A stretch of 64,000 nucleotides of DNA. Source: an uncultured Acidobacteriota bacterium. Its GTDB lineage: Bacteria > Acidobacteriota > Blastocatellia > RBC074. The notes below the pieces were generated by a model. The model was given only the letters and a program-made list of their open reading frames with translations. It did no database searches and had not been told where the DNA came from. The translations under genes were made by a program, and so were the position numbers. The DNA lies in contig CADECP010000004.1 of the NCBI GenBank assembly GCA_902825875.1, positions 62,001 through 126,000 on the forward strand, written 5' to 3'. Below, in pieces: positions 45,185 through 54,612 of this stretch (position 1 is the stretch's first letter; every line of letters begins with the position of its first letter).

Positions 45185-45880
45185 ATGAAAATTGCAATTG
45201 TCGGTTACGGCAAAATGGGCAAGATCATCGAAGGCATCGCGTTGGAGCGCGGGCATTCGGTCGTCGCTCGCTTCGACATTGATAACAACGTCAACGGCGA
45301 AGGTTTGACGGCGAAAAGCCTGGCAGGTGTTGATGCCGCGATTGAATTTTCCACGCCTGAATCTGCGATGAACAACATTCGCCGATTGGTCAGCTTGAAA
45401 GTGCCGACGGTGATTGGCACGACCGGTTGGTACGCGCAGCTTGAAGAAGTCGGGCAGCTTGTCGCCGAAAATAACGCCGCGCTGGTGTGGGGAGCGAACT
45501 TTTCCATCGGCGTGAACTTGTTTTTCAAACTGGTGCGCGAGGCTTCGGCGTTGTTTGCGCGCTACAATCAGTACGATCCGTTTTTGATCGAATCACATCA
45601 CAAGTTCAAAAAAGACGCGCCGTCGGGAACGGCTTTGGTCACTGCGCGAATGATGCGCGAAGCTTATGGCGACCGCACGCCTGAAGCTGTGGCTCTGCGC
45701 GCGGGGCACATTCCCGGCACACACGAAGTCGGTTTCGATTCCGAAGCCGACACCATCACGCTGACGCACACCGCGCGCAACCGCGAAGGCTTCGCCGCCG
45801 GAGCCGTGCTGGCTGCGGAATTGGTCGTCGGCAAACAAGGCATGTACGAATTCCCTGAGCTGCTTTTCGCAGCCGAATAA
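45185..45880 (+). CDS. dapB: 4-hydroxy-tetrahydrodipicolinate reductase
   Basis: 231 residues, slightly short for the family (about 240-270). The dinucleotide-binding motif is IAIVGYGKMGKII, where the usual GAxGRMG is replaced by GYGKMGK. The second motif is GTTGW, and the active-site stretch is ESHHKFKKDAPSGTA with the His-His and Lys residues. GHIPGTHEVGF and LTHTARNREGFA close the catalytic domain. It reduces the DapA product on the way to diaminopimelate, using NAD(P)H. Confidence 0.95.
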   Translation: MKIAIVGYGKMGKIIEGIALERGHSVVARFDIDNNVNGEGLTAKSLAGVDAAIEFSTPESAMNNIRRLVSLKVPTVIGTTGWYAQLEEVGQLVAENNAALVWGANFSIGVNLFFKLVREASALFARYNQYDPFLIESHHKFKKDAPSGTALVTARMMREAYGDRTPEAVALRAGHIPGTHEVGFDSEADTITLTHTARNREGFAAGAVLAAELVVGKQGMYEFPELLFAAE

Positions 45881-45889
45881 GGAGAAGCA

Positions 45890-46798
45890 ATGACAAATTT
45901 GACTCGACTGAAAGGCTGCGGAACGGCGATCATCACTCCGTTTCACCAGGATGAATCCATTGATGAAGCCGCGTTTCGGCGCTTCATCGAATTCCAAATC
46001 AACGGCGGCGTGGATTTTTTGGTCGCCTGCGGCACTACCGGCGAAAGCGTGACGATGAGCGAAGACGAACAAACTCGTGTGGTCGCTCTGACGATTGAAT
46101 TTGCCGCCGGCAGAGTTCCAGTCGTCGCCGGAGCGGGCGGATACAACACGCGCGAAGTGATCGAAAAGATTCATCGTTACGAAAAGCTCGGCGTGGACGC
46201 GATTTTGTCGGTGACACCGTATTACAACAAACCGATGCAGGAAGGGCTGTTTCAGCATTACAAAGCGATTGCGGCGGCGACCGCGCTGCCGATCATTTTG
46301 TACAGCGTGCAGGGACGCACCAGCGTCAATCTGGAACCGGTGACGGTGGCCAGGCTGGCGGAATTCAAAAACATCGTGGCGATCAAGGAAGCTTCCGGCA
46401 ACATTTCTCAGATTGCCGAAATAGCTTCGTTGGTCAGCGAAGACTTCAAGATTTTTGCGGGTGACGACAGTTTAGTATTGCCGGTGGCGGCGCTTGGCGG
46501 AGTTGGCGTGATTTCCGTTGCGTCGAATTTGCTGCCGCGCCAGGTCAGCGATTTGTGCCGCGCCAGCGTCGAAGGTCGTTTGGCTGAAGCTCGAAAGTTA
46601 AACAATCAACTAATGCCGATCTTCAAGGCGATGTTTATCGAAAGCAATCCGATTCCGGTGAAAGCTGCGCTGGCGATGACCGGCTTGATCGAAGAAGTTT
46701 ATCGTTTGCCGCTGACTCCAATCAGCGCGGCCAATCGCGTCAAGCTGGAACAGGTGTTGTCTGAATCCGGTTTGTTGACGATGGCGGCGAAGGCTTGA
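45890..46798 (+). CDS. dapA: 4-hydroxy-tetrahydrodipicolinate synthase
   Basis: 302 residues, normal length, with AAGGAGAAGC just ahead of the ATG. GCGTAIITPFHQDESID opens the barrel. VACGTTGESVTMSEDE has the Thr-Thr pair of the proton relay, TPYYNKPMQEG and LYSVQGRTS contain the conserved Tyr and Arg (YNVPGRT in most homologues), and VAIKEASGNISQI holds the Schiff-base Lys. It condenses pyruvate with aspartate semialdehyde. Gene order lysC-dapB-dapA behind a lysine riboswitch gives a compact, lysine-controlled unit. Confidence 0.95.
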   Translation: MTNLTRLKGCGTAIITPFHQDESIDEAAFRRFIEFQINGGVDFLVACGTTGESVTMSEDEQTRVVALTIEFAAGRVPVVAGAGGYNTREVIEKIHRYEKLGVDAILSVTPYYNKPMQEGLFQHYKAIAAATALPIILYSVQGRTSVNLEPVTVARLAEFKNIVAIKEASGNISQIAEIASLVSEDFKIFAGDDSLVLPVAALGGVGVISVASNLLPRQVSDLCRASVEGRLAEARKLNNQLMPIFKAMFIESNPIPVKAALAMTGLIEEVYRLPLTPISAANRVKLEQVLSESGLLTMAAKA

Positions 46799-46919
46799 TT
46801 CTTTGTCTGTGGGAAAGCCAAGAAGTCGTTCAGTACAGGGCAAAAAACCTGAAGTGCCACCATAATAGATTTTAGCCACGCTTTTTGCGGAAAATCATAA
46901 TCCGTCAAAGATTGGCAGC

Positions 46920-46967
46920 AACAAACAAAGGCAGCGAAATTGTAAAAGATCGCTGCCTTTGTTTGTT
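46920..46967. terminator. Bidirectional terminator between dapA and hppA
   Basis: Perfect 18-base arms (46920-46937 and 46950-46967) with a GC-rich inner part (GGCAGCGA/TCGCTGCC) and A-rich/T-rich outer parts, 12-base loop. It lies between two convergent genes and can serve both. Confidence 0.88.
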
Positions 46968-46985
46968 TCAACCCGATGGTTGTCT

Positions 46986-49490
46986 TTAGTTGTCCGAACC
47001 GATTCGCATGCCGTAAAACGAACGGTACACGAAAAAGATCGAAATCAGCGTGAAAACAACGGCCAGCACGTGACTCAAGGTCGTAGTGCTGGGGGAATGT
47101 CGCAGCGAGACCGCCAGTTCCACAGCCAGCAAACCGAACAGCGTCGTGAATTTGATGACCGGGTTCAGCGCCACCGACGACGTGTCCTTGAACGGATCGC
47201 CGACCGTGTCGCCGACGACGCAGGCATCGTGCAGCGGTGTGCCTTTGGCTTTCAGTTCGACTTCGACAATCTTTTTGGCGTTATCCCACGCGCCGCCCGC
47301 GTTGGCCATAAAGATCGCCTGATACAGGCCGAAGATCGCAATCGAAATCAGGTAGCCGATGAAGAAGTATTCTTCGATAAAGGCAAACCCCAGCGCCGAG
47401 AAAAAGACCGTCAGGAAGATGTTGAACATCCCTTTCTGCGCGTACTGCGTGCAGATTTCGACGACTTTTTTACTGTCTTCGACCGAGGCTTTTTCAACGC
47501 CTTCCAGCTTGATGTTGGCTTTGATGAACTCAACTGCGCGGTATGCGCCTGTGGTCACGGCTTGAGTCGAAGCACCGGTGAACCAGTAAATCACGGCTCC
47601 GCCGGAAATCAGCCCCAACACGAACGGAGCGTGAAGCAACGACAATTTGTCCACGTTTGCCGTCAAACCATCAGTCAGCGACATAATGATCGAAAAGATC
47701 ATGGTCGTTGCGCCGACGACTGCCGTGCCGATCAGCACGGGTTTGGCCGTTGCCTTGAAGGTGTTGCCAGCGCCGTCGTTTTCTTCCAGCAAATGTTTGG
47801 CGCGGTCGAAATTGACGGTCACGCCAAAATCTTTTTTGACTTCGGCTTCGACGTTGGGAATCTGTTCGATCAACGACAGTTCGTACACCGATTGCGCGTT
47901 GTCAGTGACCGGGCCGTACGAGTCAACAGCGATTGTCACAGGCCCCATTCCCAAAAATCCGAACGCAACCAAACCGAACGCAAACACAGCCGGAGCCGCC
48001 ATCAGCGTGCCCAAACCTTCCAGACTGAAAGCGTAGGCAATCGCCATCAATGCAACGATGCTGATGCCCAGCCAATACGCCGAAAAGTTTCCGGCAACCA
48101 AACCGGACAGAATGTTCAACGATGCCCCGCCTTCTTTGGACGAAGTGACGACTTCGCTGACGTGGCGCGATTCGGTGGAGGTGAAAACCTTGACCAGTTC
48201 GGGAATGATCGCTCCGGCGGCAGTTCCGCAGGAAATGATCGCCGACAGTTTCCACCACAACGAACCATCGCCCAGCGTCGGAATCATCAAATACGACACG
48301 ACGAAAGTCAGGATGATTGAAACCACCGAAGTGATGATGACCAGATTGGTCAGCGGTTTTTCAAAGTTCATCTTGTCGGCGCCAGCATACTTCGCTTTGG
48401 TAATGGCTTCGTTGATGAAATACGAACCGGCAGAAGCGATGACCATCATCACGCGCATGACGAAAATCCAGACCAGCAATTGAACTTGAATGGTTTCAAA
48501 GTTCGGCCCGGCAATCTTCTGATTGACCGCCAGCAAAATGAACGAAATCAGCGCCACGCCAGTCACGCCGTAGGTTTCAAAACCGTCCGCTGATGGGCCG
48601 ACCGAATCGCCAGCGTTGTCGCCCGTACAATCGGCGATAACTCCGGGGTTGCGCGCATCATCTTCCTTGATCTTGAAGACAATCTTCATCAGGTCGGAAC
48701 CAATGTCGGCAATCTTGGTGAAGATACCGCCAGCGATGCGCAGCGCCGCCGCTCCCAAGCTTTCGCCGATGGCAAAACCGATGAAACACGGGCCGGCATA
48801 ATCGCCCGGAATGAACAGCAGAATGCAAAGCATAATCAGCAGTTCGACCGAAATCAGCATCATGCCGATGCTCATACCGGCTTTCAGCGGAATGGCGTAA
48901 ATCGGATAAGGCTTGCCGCCGAGCGAAGCGAACGCCGTGCGCGAGTTGGCAAACGTATTCACGCGAATGCCGAACCACGCCACTCCGTAACTGCCGCCAA
49001 TGCCAATCAAGCTGAAAATCAGAATGATGGCGACTTTGTAAATCGGGAATCCAACCAGGAAGCCAAAGTACAGAATGATGATGACCGCGATGAAGGCTTC
49101 CAGAATCAAGATAAATTTGCCCTGCGTTACCAGATAAGTTTTGCAGGTTTCGTAAATCAGCTCGGAAATTTCGAGCATGGATTTATGCACGGGAAGTTTT
49201 TTGAGCTGCGTGTAAATCATCAGCCCGAAAATCATGCCGAGCAACGAAACGACGATTCCAACCAACAGCAAGGTTTTGCCACTGGTTCCGCCCATAAATG
49301 TGACGGTGGAAAGATCGGGTAATTTCAAATTGGCTTCGCCGCCGGGACGATGTTCCTGAGCAAACGCCGACATCGCGCTGATTGCGACGAAGGCTGCACC
49401 TGACGCGATTCGCAAAGCGGCGCGGCCAACTTTCGGCGCGCGTAAAAGACACAGTGACACAAAAATGCCGATGCTTAAGAAAAGGAGCAT
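46986..49490 (-). CDS. hppA: Membrane-bound proton/sodium-translocating pyrophosphatase
   Basis: 834 residues, about 16 hydrophobic segments. Pyrophosphate/Mg-binding loops are KIADIGSDLMKIVFKIKEDDARNPGVIADC-type in order: ADIGSDL, EDDARNP, DCTGDNAGDSVGPSADG, and near the C-terminus NAGGAWDNAKK and VVGDTVGDPFKDTSS. At the GNTxx position that separates the classes, the protein has GNTFKAT: a Lys there is associated with potassium-independent enzymes. Some positions differ from the common consensus (DCTGDNAGD where most have DNVGDNVGD), which places it in a less usual subclass. It couples hydrolysis of biosynthetic pyrophosphate to ion pumping across the cytoplasmic membrane. Confidence 0.94.
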   Translation of the reverse strand: MLLFLSIGIFVSLCLLRAPKVGRAALRIASGAAFVAISAMSAFAQEHRPGGEANLKLPDLSTVTFMGGTSGKTLLLVGIVVSLLGMIFGLMIYTQLKKLPVHKSMLEISELIYETCKTYLVTQGKFILILEAFIAVIIILYFGFLVGFPIYKVAIILIFSLIGIGGSYGVAWFGIRVNTFANSRTAFASLGGKPYPIYAIPLKAGMSIGMMLISVELLIMLCILLFIPGDYAGPCFIGFAIGESLGAAALRIAGGIFTKIADIGSDLMKIVFKIKEDDARNPGVIADCTGDNAGDSVGPSADGFETYGVTGVALISFILLAVNQKIAGPNFETIQVQLLVWIFVMRVMMVIASAGSYFINEAITKAKYAGADKMNFEKPLTNLVIITSVVSIILTFVVSYLMIPTLGDGSLWWKLSAIISCGTAAGAIIPELVKVFTSTESRHVSEVVTSSKEGGASLNILSGLVAGNFSAYWLGISIVALMAIAYAFSLEGLGTLMAAPAVFAFGLVAFGFLGMGPVTIAVDSYGPVTDNAQSVYELSLIEQIPNVEAEVKKDFGVTVNFDRAKHLLEENDGAGNTFKATAKPVLIGTAVVGATTMIFSIIMSLTDGLTANVDKLSLLHAPFVLGLISGGAVIYWFTGASTQAVTTGAYRAVEFIKANIKLEGVEKASVEDSKKVVEICTQYAQKGMFNIFLTVFFSALGFAFIEEYFFIGYLISIAIFGLYQAIFMANAGGAWDNAKKIVEVELKAKGTPLHDACVVGDTVGDPFKDTSSVALNPVIKFTTLFGLLAVELAVSLRHSPSTTTLSHVLAVVFTLISIFFVYRSFYGMRIGSDN

Positions 49491-49547
49491 AGCTGGTGAT
49501 ACCTCGTATTGTTTTGGTTGTTAAACTGCTGGTGAAAACAGGCGCGG

Positions 49548-49575
49548 ATTATAGACGATAGACCATTAACTGCAA
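49548..49575 (-). promoter_or_regulatory. Candidate promoter of hppA
   Basis: On the minus strand a perfect TATAAT (49553-49548) lies 16 bases after TTGCAG (49575-49570), giving a leader of about 50 bases before the hppA ATG. Confidence 0.5.
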
Positions 49576-49636
49576 GCCAGACGGGCGTTTTCGCGTTTCA
49601 GACTTGGTTAAACCAGCTTACTCGTTCCTCAAAATC

Positions 49637-49695
49637 GCAATCGGCGGAATCACTCCGAAAGGTCTGAAGCCTGTTCGGTTGATTCCGCCGATTGC
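49637..49695 (-). terminator. Long stem-loop downstream of the C25 peptidase gene
   Basis: Outer arms GCAATCGGCGGAATCA (49637-49652) and its exact complement (49680-49695), inner pairs CCGAA/TTCGG and AGG/CCT, so nearly the whole 59 bases fold into one hairpin. On the minus strand it is followed by GATTTTG, a weak T-run. It probably ends the peptidase transcript or protects its 3' end. Confidence 0.65.
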
Positions 49696-49728
49696 ATTTA
49701 TTGAGCAAGCTCTATTTCGAATCGAAAG

Positions 49729-52323
49729 TTACTTGTCATTTTTTTTGGTCAGATTGACGCTGACCTCTCCATCTGCGCTGGCGATCAATTGAATCGGGAT
49801 TCCATTGACCGGGCGCTGAACCACTTGCAAGGTGGCTTCGCCGTTTTTGACCGTAGCGCGGCCAATGTGGACGAACCCGCTCTTGGTTTGCTGAAACGCG
49901 GTGATGGTTGCGTGTTCAAAGGCATACTTCACCTTCAGCGTAAAGAGGTTGGCCCATTGAGCAGCAAAATCCCAAGGCATCACGCGCAACGGACGCCGCG
50001 TCCACATTTCCAACGTCGGATCGCCCAGCACGTGCCACATATACAGTTCGCTCGTCACGTTCCACTCGGTCGGAGCTTCGGTCGTTCCGGCGACGCCGAT
50101 CTGAGTGATCAAATACAGCTTGCCGTGGTTGAGAATGTCGCCCAGGCGACGGTGACGAGTGTTGTCGCCGAAATCGCCGACGGTGTTCGGCCAGACCGCA
50201 TCAAAAAATCCGCGAGTCAGCGCGCTGTTGGCCCAGGTCGGGCTGTTGCGAGTGTCGCCAAGCATTCCCACTGCGCCACCATTTTCTCGACGCAACAGGC
50301 GTTCGGCGAAATACTCGCGGTTGGCCGTTGTGCCGTAATCGCCATTGGCGGTTTCGTTATCGAACAATCCGCTGGCGCAATTGACGCTGAACACCACCGG
50401 CAGCAATTCGCCATTGTTCAAATCGTTATTTACGTTCGTCGTCGTAAATTCTGGATGCGCCCAGCCGTCTTCCCAACCGTGGTCGCGGTGCAGGAACAAA
50501 AACCGTCCGGCGTTCCAGGCATTGACGATGTCGTCCGTGTCGCCGTCCCAAGCAAATCCGCTATCCGCGTCAAGCTCTTCCGGCAACAACGTACCGTTAT
50601 AAAACCGACGCGGGGTGCTGCCGCCGCTGCCTTCGACAGTTTTGGTGTAAATGCGGTCAACGTTGTAATTCTGGTTGAGCAGTTCGTTACGCACCAATTC
50701 CGAAGTTTCAATGAAGCTGCGCAGGTCGCGGCCTTGTTGGCCGCCACTGCGGCAGCATTGGAATTGCGAAGCGATGCCGACGTTTTTGTAAAACGAATTC
50801 TGAGACGGCGGATTCGACTCGTAGTTGATAATCTTGTCCACCACAGTGTTCGCCTGATCCAGCGTGTCCACCGGAATGCGTCCCAACGCGAAATCGGGAA
50901 CGTCGTCACCATCACCCGACAGCAATGCATAAGGATAATCGGTTCCGGTTGTCGAACTGCCCGAAGTGTTGACGTAAAACGGTTCGATGAATTCCGCATC
51001 GCCCAGCAACAACACATACGACGGACGAACGCCGCACCAGTTGAAACGGCCTTCAATGAATTCGTCAATTTCTTCTTTCGTGTCCGGGCCGATTCCGTTG
51101 CCATCGTTGACGTTGATGACTGTCGTCGTGATTCCTTTGTCACGCTTCCATTCGGCCAGGCGGACGGCGGCGTCACGAAAATCAGGATGCGTCAGAATCA
51201 GGAACTCTTCGCCGCCACAGATGAACTTGCGATTGACGACGATGACGTGTTCAAAAACCGCTTTGTAATTGATGACTGAATTCATCAGCGTGCTCGTTGC
51301 AGATTCGAATTGGTTCAATGCGTCTGTCGTGATGAACGCGCCTTTGCCGCCTTCAAAAAACACTTCGAATTCGACCGATTCAAACAGCGTCAATTGCTGC
51401 GATTTCGGGTTGTACTGACCGGCGGCAATCGCCAGTTGAACCAACTGCAAATCGCGGGCTTTGCCAAGCGGCGTGACGACGCAGACTTCTTTCGGAAAAG
51501 CGGAGTCCGTGGCGTAAATGTCTTTGTTCTTGGTAAATTCAGGTTCCTGGAAACGATCCGCCGGAATTTTCAGTCCATCATTTTTCTGCACGCTGTCCTG
51601 CGCTTCGGGCTGAATCGGATACAGGTTCACTTGCATGCTCTGAGAATTGCCGGTTTTGACAGCGACGCGAGCTTTTGCGCCCTGCGGAACGGCAACCAGA
51701 CGATAAAGCACAGGAACGGACGGAATGCCCGGTTCGCCTACGCCATGTTGGACGCCTGGGATTTCCATTTCGGTGAACTGCTCGCCTCCGGCCTGAACCG
51801 TCCACATTTTCGGTTCGCCGAATTTCACTGCGCCGCGTAGACGTTTGTTGTCCGATTCGACGATTTGAACTTCCGGCATTTGGTTGACGCGCGGAGCGTT
51901 TTCGCACGGTTTGGCGTCGCGCCGCGTGGATAACAGATCGTGACGCAACGAAGACGCACGATTGCTCAAATCTTCGGCGCTGGCGGTGCGAGCGCCGGAT
52001 CGCAGGTTGCGGCTTTCAGCAACCAGAGCTTCCAGGAACTTCGCTCCCGCACAGGCATCGTTGGCCGAAAATGCGGTTTTTGCATCCTTGAGTTTGGCAT
52101 TCAGGCTGTTGCGCGCAGCAGCGGAAAATGTGGCGCTTGGGAGCCTGGTAATATGTCCCTGAAGCTCTTCGAAAGCTTTCAGGATTTCGGTTTCTCTCGA
52201 CGAAGAAGCCGTAGCTCGACTGGCATTTGGCCAGGTTGGCAATGCGGAAAAGATCATCAACGCAGCCAACAAAGCTGCCATCGTTTGGCGCACAAAATTT
52301 TGTTTTGATCCGAATGATTTCAT
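49729..52323 (-). CDS. Secreted C25 (gingipain-type) cysteine peptidase
   Basis: 864 residues with a signal peptide (TMAALLAALMIFSALPTWP), a long propeptide-like N-terminal part and a C25 catalytic core: FLILTHPDFRDAAVRLAEW, YVLLLGDAEFIEPFYV, LHRDHGWEDGW with His615 and VVFSVNCASGLFDNE with Cys649. The 34-residue His-to-Cys spacing is close to that of gingipain R. The C-terminal part is a beta-sandwich (FTLKVKYAFEHATITAF, NGEATLQVVQRP) like the Ig-like domain of gingipains. No type IX sorting signal of the Bacteroidetes kind is seen. GGAGG lies six bases before the start. It is likely an extracellular protease for protein-rich substrates. Confidence 0.88.
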   Translation of the reverse strand: MKSFGSKQNFVRQTMAALLAALMIFSALPTWPNASRATASSSRETEILKAFEELQGHITRLPSATFSAAARNSLNAKLKDAKTAFSANDACAGAKFLEALVAESRNLRSGARTASAEDLSNRASSLRHDLLSTRRDAKPCENAPRVNQMPEVQIVESDNKRLRGAVKFGEPKMWTVQAGGEQFTEMEIPGVQHGVGEPGIPSVPVLYRLVAVPQGAKARVAVKTGNSQSMQVNLYPIQPEAQDSVQKNDGLKIPADRFQEPEFTKNKDIYATDSAFPKEVCVVTPLGKARDLQLVQLAIAAGQYNPKSQQLTLFESVEFEVFFEGGKGAFITTDALNQFESATSTLMNSVINYKAVFEHVIVVNRKFICGGEEFLILTHPDFRDAAVRLAEWKRDKGITTTVINVNDGNGIGPDTKEEIDEFIEGRFNWCGVRPSYVLLLGDAEFIEPFYVNTSGSSTTGTDYPYALLSGDGDDVPDFALGRIPVDTLDQANTVVDKIINYESNPPSQNSFYKNVGIASQFQCCRSGGQQGRDLRSFIETSELVRNELLNQNYNVDRIYTKTVEGSGGSTPRRFYNGTLLPEELDADSGFAWDGDTDDIVNAWNAGRFLFLHRDHGWEDGWAHPEFTTTNVNNDLNNGELLPVVFSVNCASGLFDNETANGDYGTTANREYFAERLLRRENGGAVGMLGDTRNSPTWANSALTRGFFDAVWPNTVGDFGDNTRHRRLGDILNHGKLYLITQIGVAGTTEAPTEWNVTSELYMWHVLGDPTLEMWTRRPLRVMPWDFAAQWANLFTLKVKYAFEHATITAFQQTKSGFVHIGRATVKNGEATLQVVQRPVNGIPIQLIASADGEVSVNLTKKNDK

Positions 52324-52690
52324 AAATCCTCCTCTTTCCTTTCACTCCCAGTTTGGGGATTTTGTTTTCAACCATTGCGACTGACTTCCCGGAGTTTTGC
52401 CGATGTCAGCTTTGACACCATCGTTTTCGCTCCTGTATCGTCCGCCGCGAACACCAACCAAAATTCAATTTCGGTTTGCATTCGTGATTGCTTAGGTCAA
52501 TCGTTGTGCCAGACGAATTTGCGCTCGGTTCGCAAGCTGTCTGGCGCGATTAAACTGCTTGAAAAGGCAAGACTTAGGTGGTTTTTCGGATTGGCACAAA
52601 AGGCAAACGGAAGCGTCGCCGGATCAACCGAAGACTAACAGTTCTGTTAGTCGAGCTAACAACTGCGCTAGCGTTTGAGGGGGCACAGAT
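52324..52690. other. Divergent intergenic region between the peptidase and the sigma54 activator
   Basis: This 367-base gap holds the ribosome site of the peptidase at its left end and the GACTAACAG palindrome at its right end. I found no convincing sigma54 promoter: the nearest TGGCAC (52594-52599) lacks a GC at the right distance. No small gene with a ribosome site was seen. Confidence 0.6.
52633..52652. promoter_or_regulatory. Palindromic operator candidate upstream of the sigma54 activator
   Basis: GACTAACAG-TT-CTGTTAGTC is a perfect 9+9 palindrome 39 bases before the start of the regulator gene. A third half-site (GCTAACAA) follows at 52655-52662. Its size and symmetry fit a dimeric helix-turn-helix protein, possibly the Fis-type domain of the regulator itself. 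Confidence 0.5.
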
Positions 52691-54610
52691 ATGGCAGCCA
52701 AACTGATTGTCATCGCCGGATCGTCGGAAGGAATGATTTTTCCGCTGACCGAAGCTGAAGTTTCGGTTGGGCGCGAATCCGACAATCTGATTTGCCTGCC
52801 CGACATGTCGGTTTCGCGGCGTCATTGTTCGATCAAACGCAACGACGGAACATTTACGATTTTCGATCTGGACAGCCGCAATTCGACCGCCGTCAACGGA
52901 ATGCCCATCAAACAGCAGGTTTTGAAAACCGGCGACCGCATTCGTGTCGGCGACACTTTGTTTTTGTTTCTGCTGGATGAAACAGCAGATTCAGGACAAT
53001 TCATTCAGGTGAATTTCAACGAAGCTCGGATCGTCGCCAACCACACAATGCAGTTGCGAAAAGACACGGTCGTTGATTTCAACACCGCCGAACAGGACGT
53101 TGTCGCGCCTTCGCGTTCGACGCGAGATTTGAATGCGTTGTTGAAAATCAGCCTGGCCGTGAATTCGATTCAGAATCTGGAAAGTTATGCTCAGCAACTG
53201 CTGCCACTGGTTTTTGAAGTCATTCCGGCTTCGCGCGGAGCGATTTTGGTCGCCGACGAAAGCTCCGATCAATTTGCCTCCGTCTTTGGGCGCCATCGCG
53301 CAGCCAATTGCCTAGACCCGATTGAAATCAGCCGAACCGTAACCGAACGAGCCATGCGTGAAGCCGAAGCTTTTTTCAGCAACGATGTTTTGCAGGATGT
53401 TGCCTTTCGCGGAGCCAAAAGCCTGGCTGCGGCTCCGATTCAAGCTTTGATGGTTGTTCCGTTGGCGGTTGGTGGCAAAGTGTCGGGCGCGATTTACCTG
53501 GATACTTCAGACCAGTCAGTCAGTTTTGACGAAGACCATTTGCAATTGATGCGCGCGATTGCGTCTGTGGCAGCGGTTGCGCTGAGTAACATTCAGCGTG
53601 TCAGCAATCTGGAAAACGAAAATCTGCGACTGAAAGCGGAAATCGCCGTTCAGCACGACATGGTCGGCAACAGCCCGCGCATGCGCGATGTTTACCAATT
53701 CATTGGCAAAGCAGCGCCGACCAATTCCACAGTGTTGATTCGCGGCGAAAGCGGAACCGGCAAAGAACTGGCCGCGCGCGCCATTCACTTCAACAGCCAA
53801 CGCTCTGCCAAACCATTTGTGGCCATCAATTGCGCCGCGTTGACCGAAACCTTGCTGGAAAGCGAATTGTTCGGCCACGAAAAAGGCGCCTTCACCGGAG
53901 CCGTCGCCACCAAAAAAGGAAAGCTGGAAGTGGCGGAAGGCGGGACTGTGTTTCTGGACGAAATCGGCGAAATGGCCATGTCGCTTCAGGCCAAGCTGTT
54001 GCGCGTGTTGCAAGGGCATGAATTCGAGCGTGTGGGTGGCACTCGAACGATCAAGGCCGACATTCGATTGATTGCCGCCACCAATCGCAATCTGGAACAG
54101 GCGATCAAGGATGGTATTTTTCGGGAAGATTTGTATTACCGATTGAATGTTCTGCGATTGACCATGCCTGCGTTGCGCGAACGACGCGAAGACATTTTGC
54201 CGTTGGCCATGTTCTTTGCCGCAAAATACAGCCAGCAATGCAACCGTCAGGTCAGAGACATTTCCCCGCAAGCGCGCAATTGCCTGATCAATTACGATTG
54301 GCCCGGCAACGTACGCGAACTGGAAAATGCCATCGAACGCTCTGTCGTGATGGGAATCGCAGACACGTTGCAAATCGAAGACCTGCCGGAAGACCTGATC
54401 TCAACCATTCCGGTTTCGATTGCCTCACCCGGCCAAACAAACCTGAATTTTTACGAAGCATTGAATCAAGCCAAAAAACAATTGATTCTTTCCGCCTTTG
54501 ACCAGGCTCAGGGAAATTACACAGAGGCGGCGCGTTTGCTGGAAATGCACCCCAATCATTTGCATCGTTTGATTCGCAATTTGGGAATGAAATCCGATCT
54601 GAAAAAATAA
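52691..54610 (+). CDS. Sigma54-dependent transcriptional activator with FHA and GAF domains
   Basis: 639 residues. FHA domain at about 1-95 ([21 protein letters not shown], then [13 protein letters not shown]), which binds phosphothreonine. GAF domain at about 140-300 ([38 protein letters not shown]). AAA+ domain at about 320-560 with Walker [10 protein letters not shown], the sigma54-contact loop GAFTGAV, Walker [10 protein letters not shown] and the arginine-finger region. A Fis-type helix-turn-helix lies at the end ([19 protein letters not shown]). It should activate RNA polymerase-sigma54 promoters in response to a Ser/Thr kinase signal and a small ligand. A nearby target is not evident; the divergent peptidase gene is a candidate. 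Confidence 0.94.
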   Translation: MAAKLIVIAGSSEGMIFPLTEAEVSVGRESDNLICLPDMSVSRRHCSIKRNDGTFTIFDLDSRNSTAVNGMPIKQQVLKTGDRIRVGDTLFLFLLDETADSGQFIQVNFNEARIVANHTMQLRKDTVVDFNTAEQDVVAPSRSTRDLNALLKISLAVNSIQNLESYAQQLLPLVFEVIPASRGAILVADESSDQFASVFGRHRAANCLDPIEISRTVTERAMREAEAFFSNDVLQDVAFRGAKSLAAAPIQALMVVPLAVGGKVSGAIYLDTSDQSVSFDEDHLQLMRAIASVAAVALSNIQRVSNLENENLRLKAEIAVQHDMVGNSPRMRDVYQFIGKAAPTNSTVLIRGESGTGKELAARAIHFNSQRSAKPFVAINCAALTETLLESELFGHEKGAFTGAVATKKGKLEVAEGGTVFLDEIGEMAMSLQAKLLRVLQGHEFERVGGTRTIKADIRLIAATNRNLEQAIKDGIFREDLYYRLNVLRLTMPALRERREDILPLAMFFAAKYSQQCNRQVRDISPQARNCLINYDWPGNVRELENAIERSVVMGIADTLQIEDLPEDLISTIPVSIASPGQTNLNFYEALNQAKKQLILSAFDQAQGNYTEAARLLEMHPNHLHRLIRNLGMKSDLKK

Positions 54611-54612
54611 TC

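Noticed and set aside
46959-48320. Long open frame (453 codons) on the plus strand
   Set aside because: It lies antisense within the membrane pyrophosphatase gene. Its product is rich in Arg, Asp, Gln and Phe with no family resemblance, and every conserved motif is on the other strand.
49789-51279. Long open frame (496 codons) on the plus strand
   Set aside because: It is an antisense shadow of the C25 peptidase, whose His615/Cys649 motifs identify the real strand.
52590-52640. Sigma54 promoter upstream of the activator gene
   Set aside because: A TGGCAC is present, but no GC occurs at the required distance for a -24/-12 pair.
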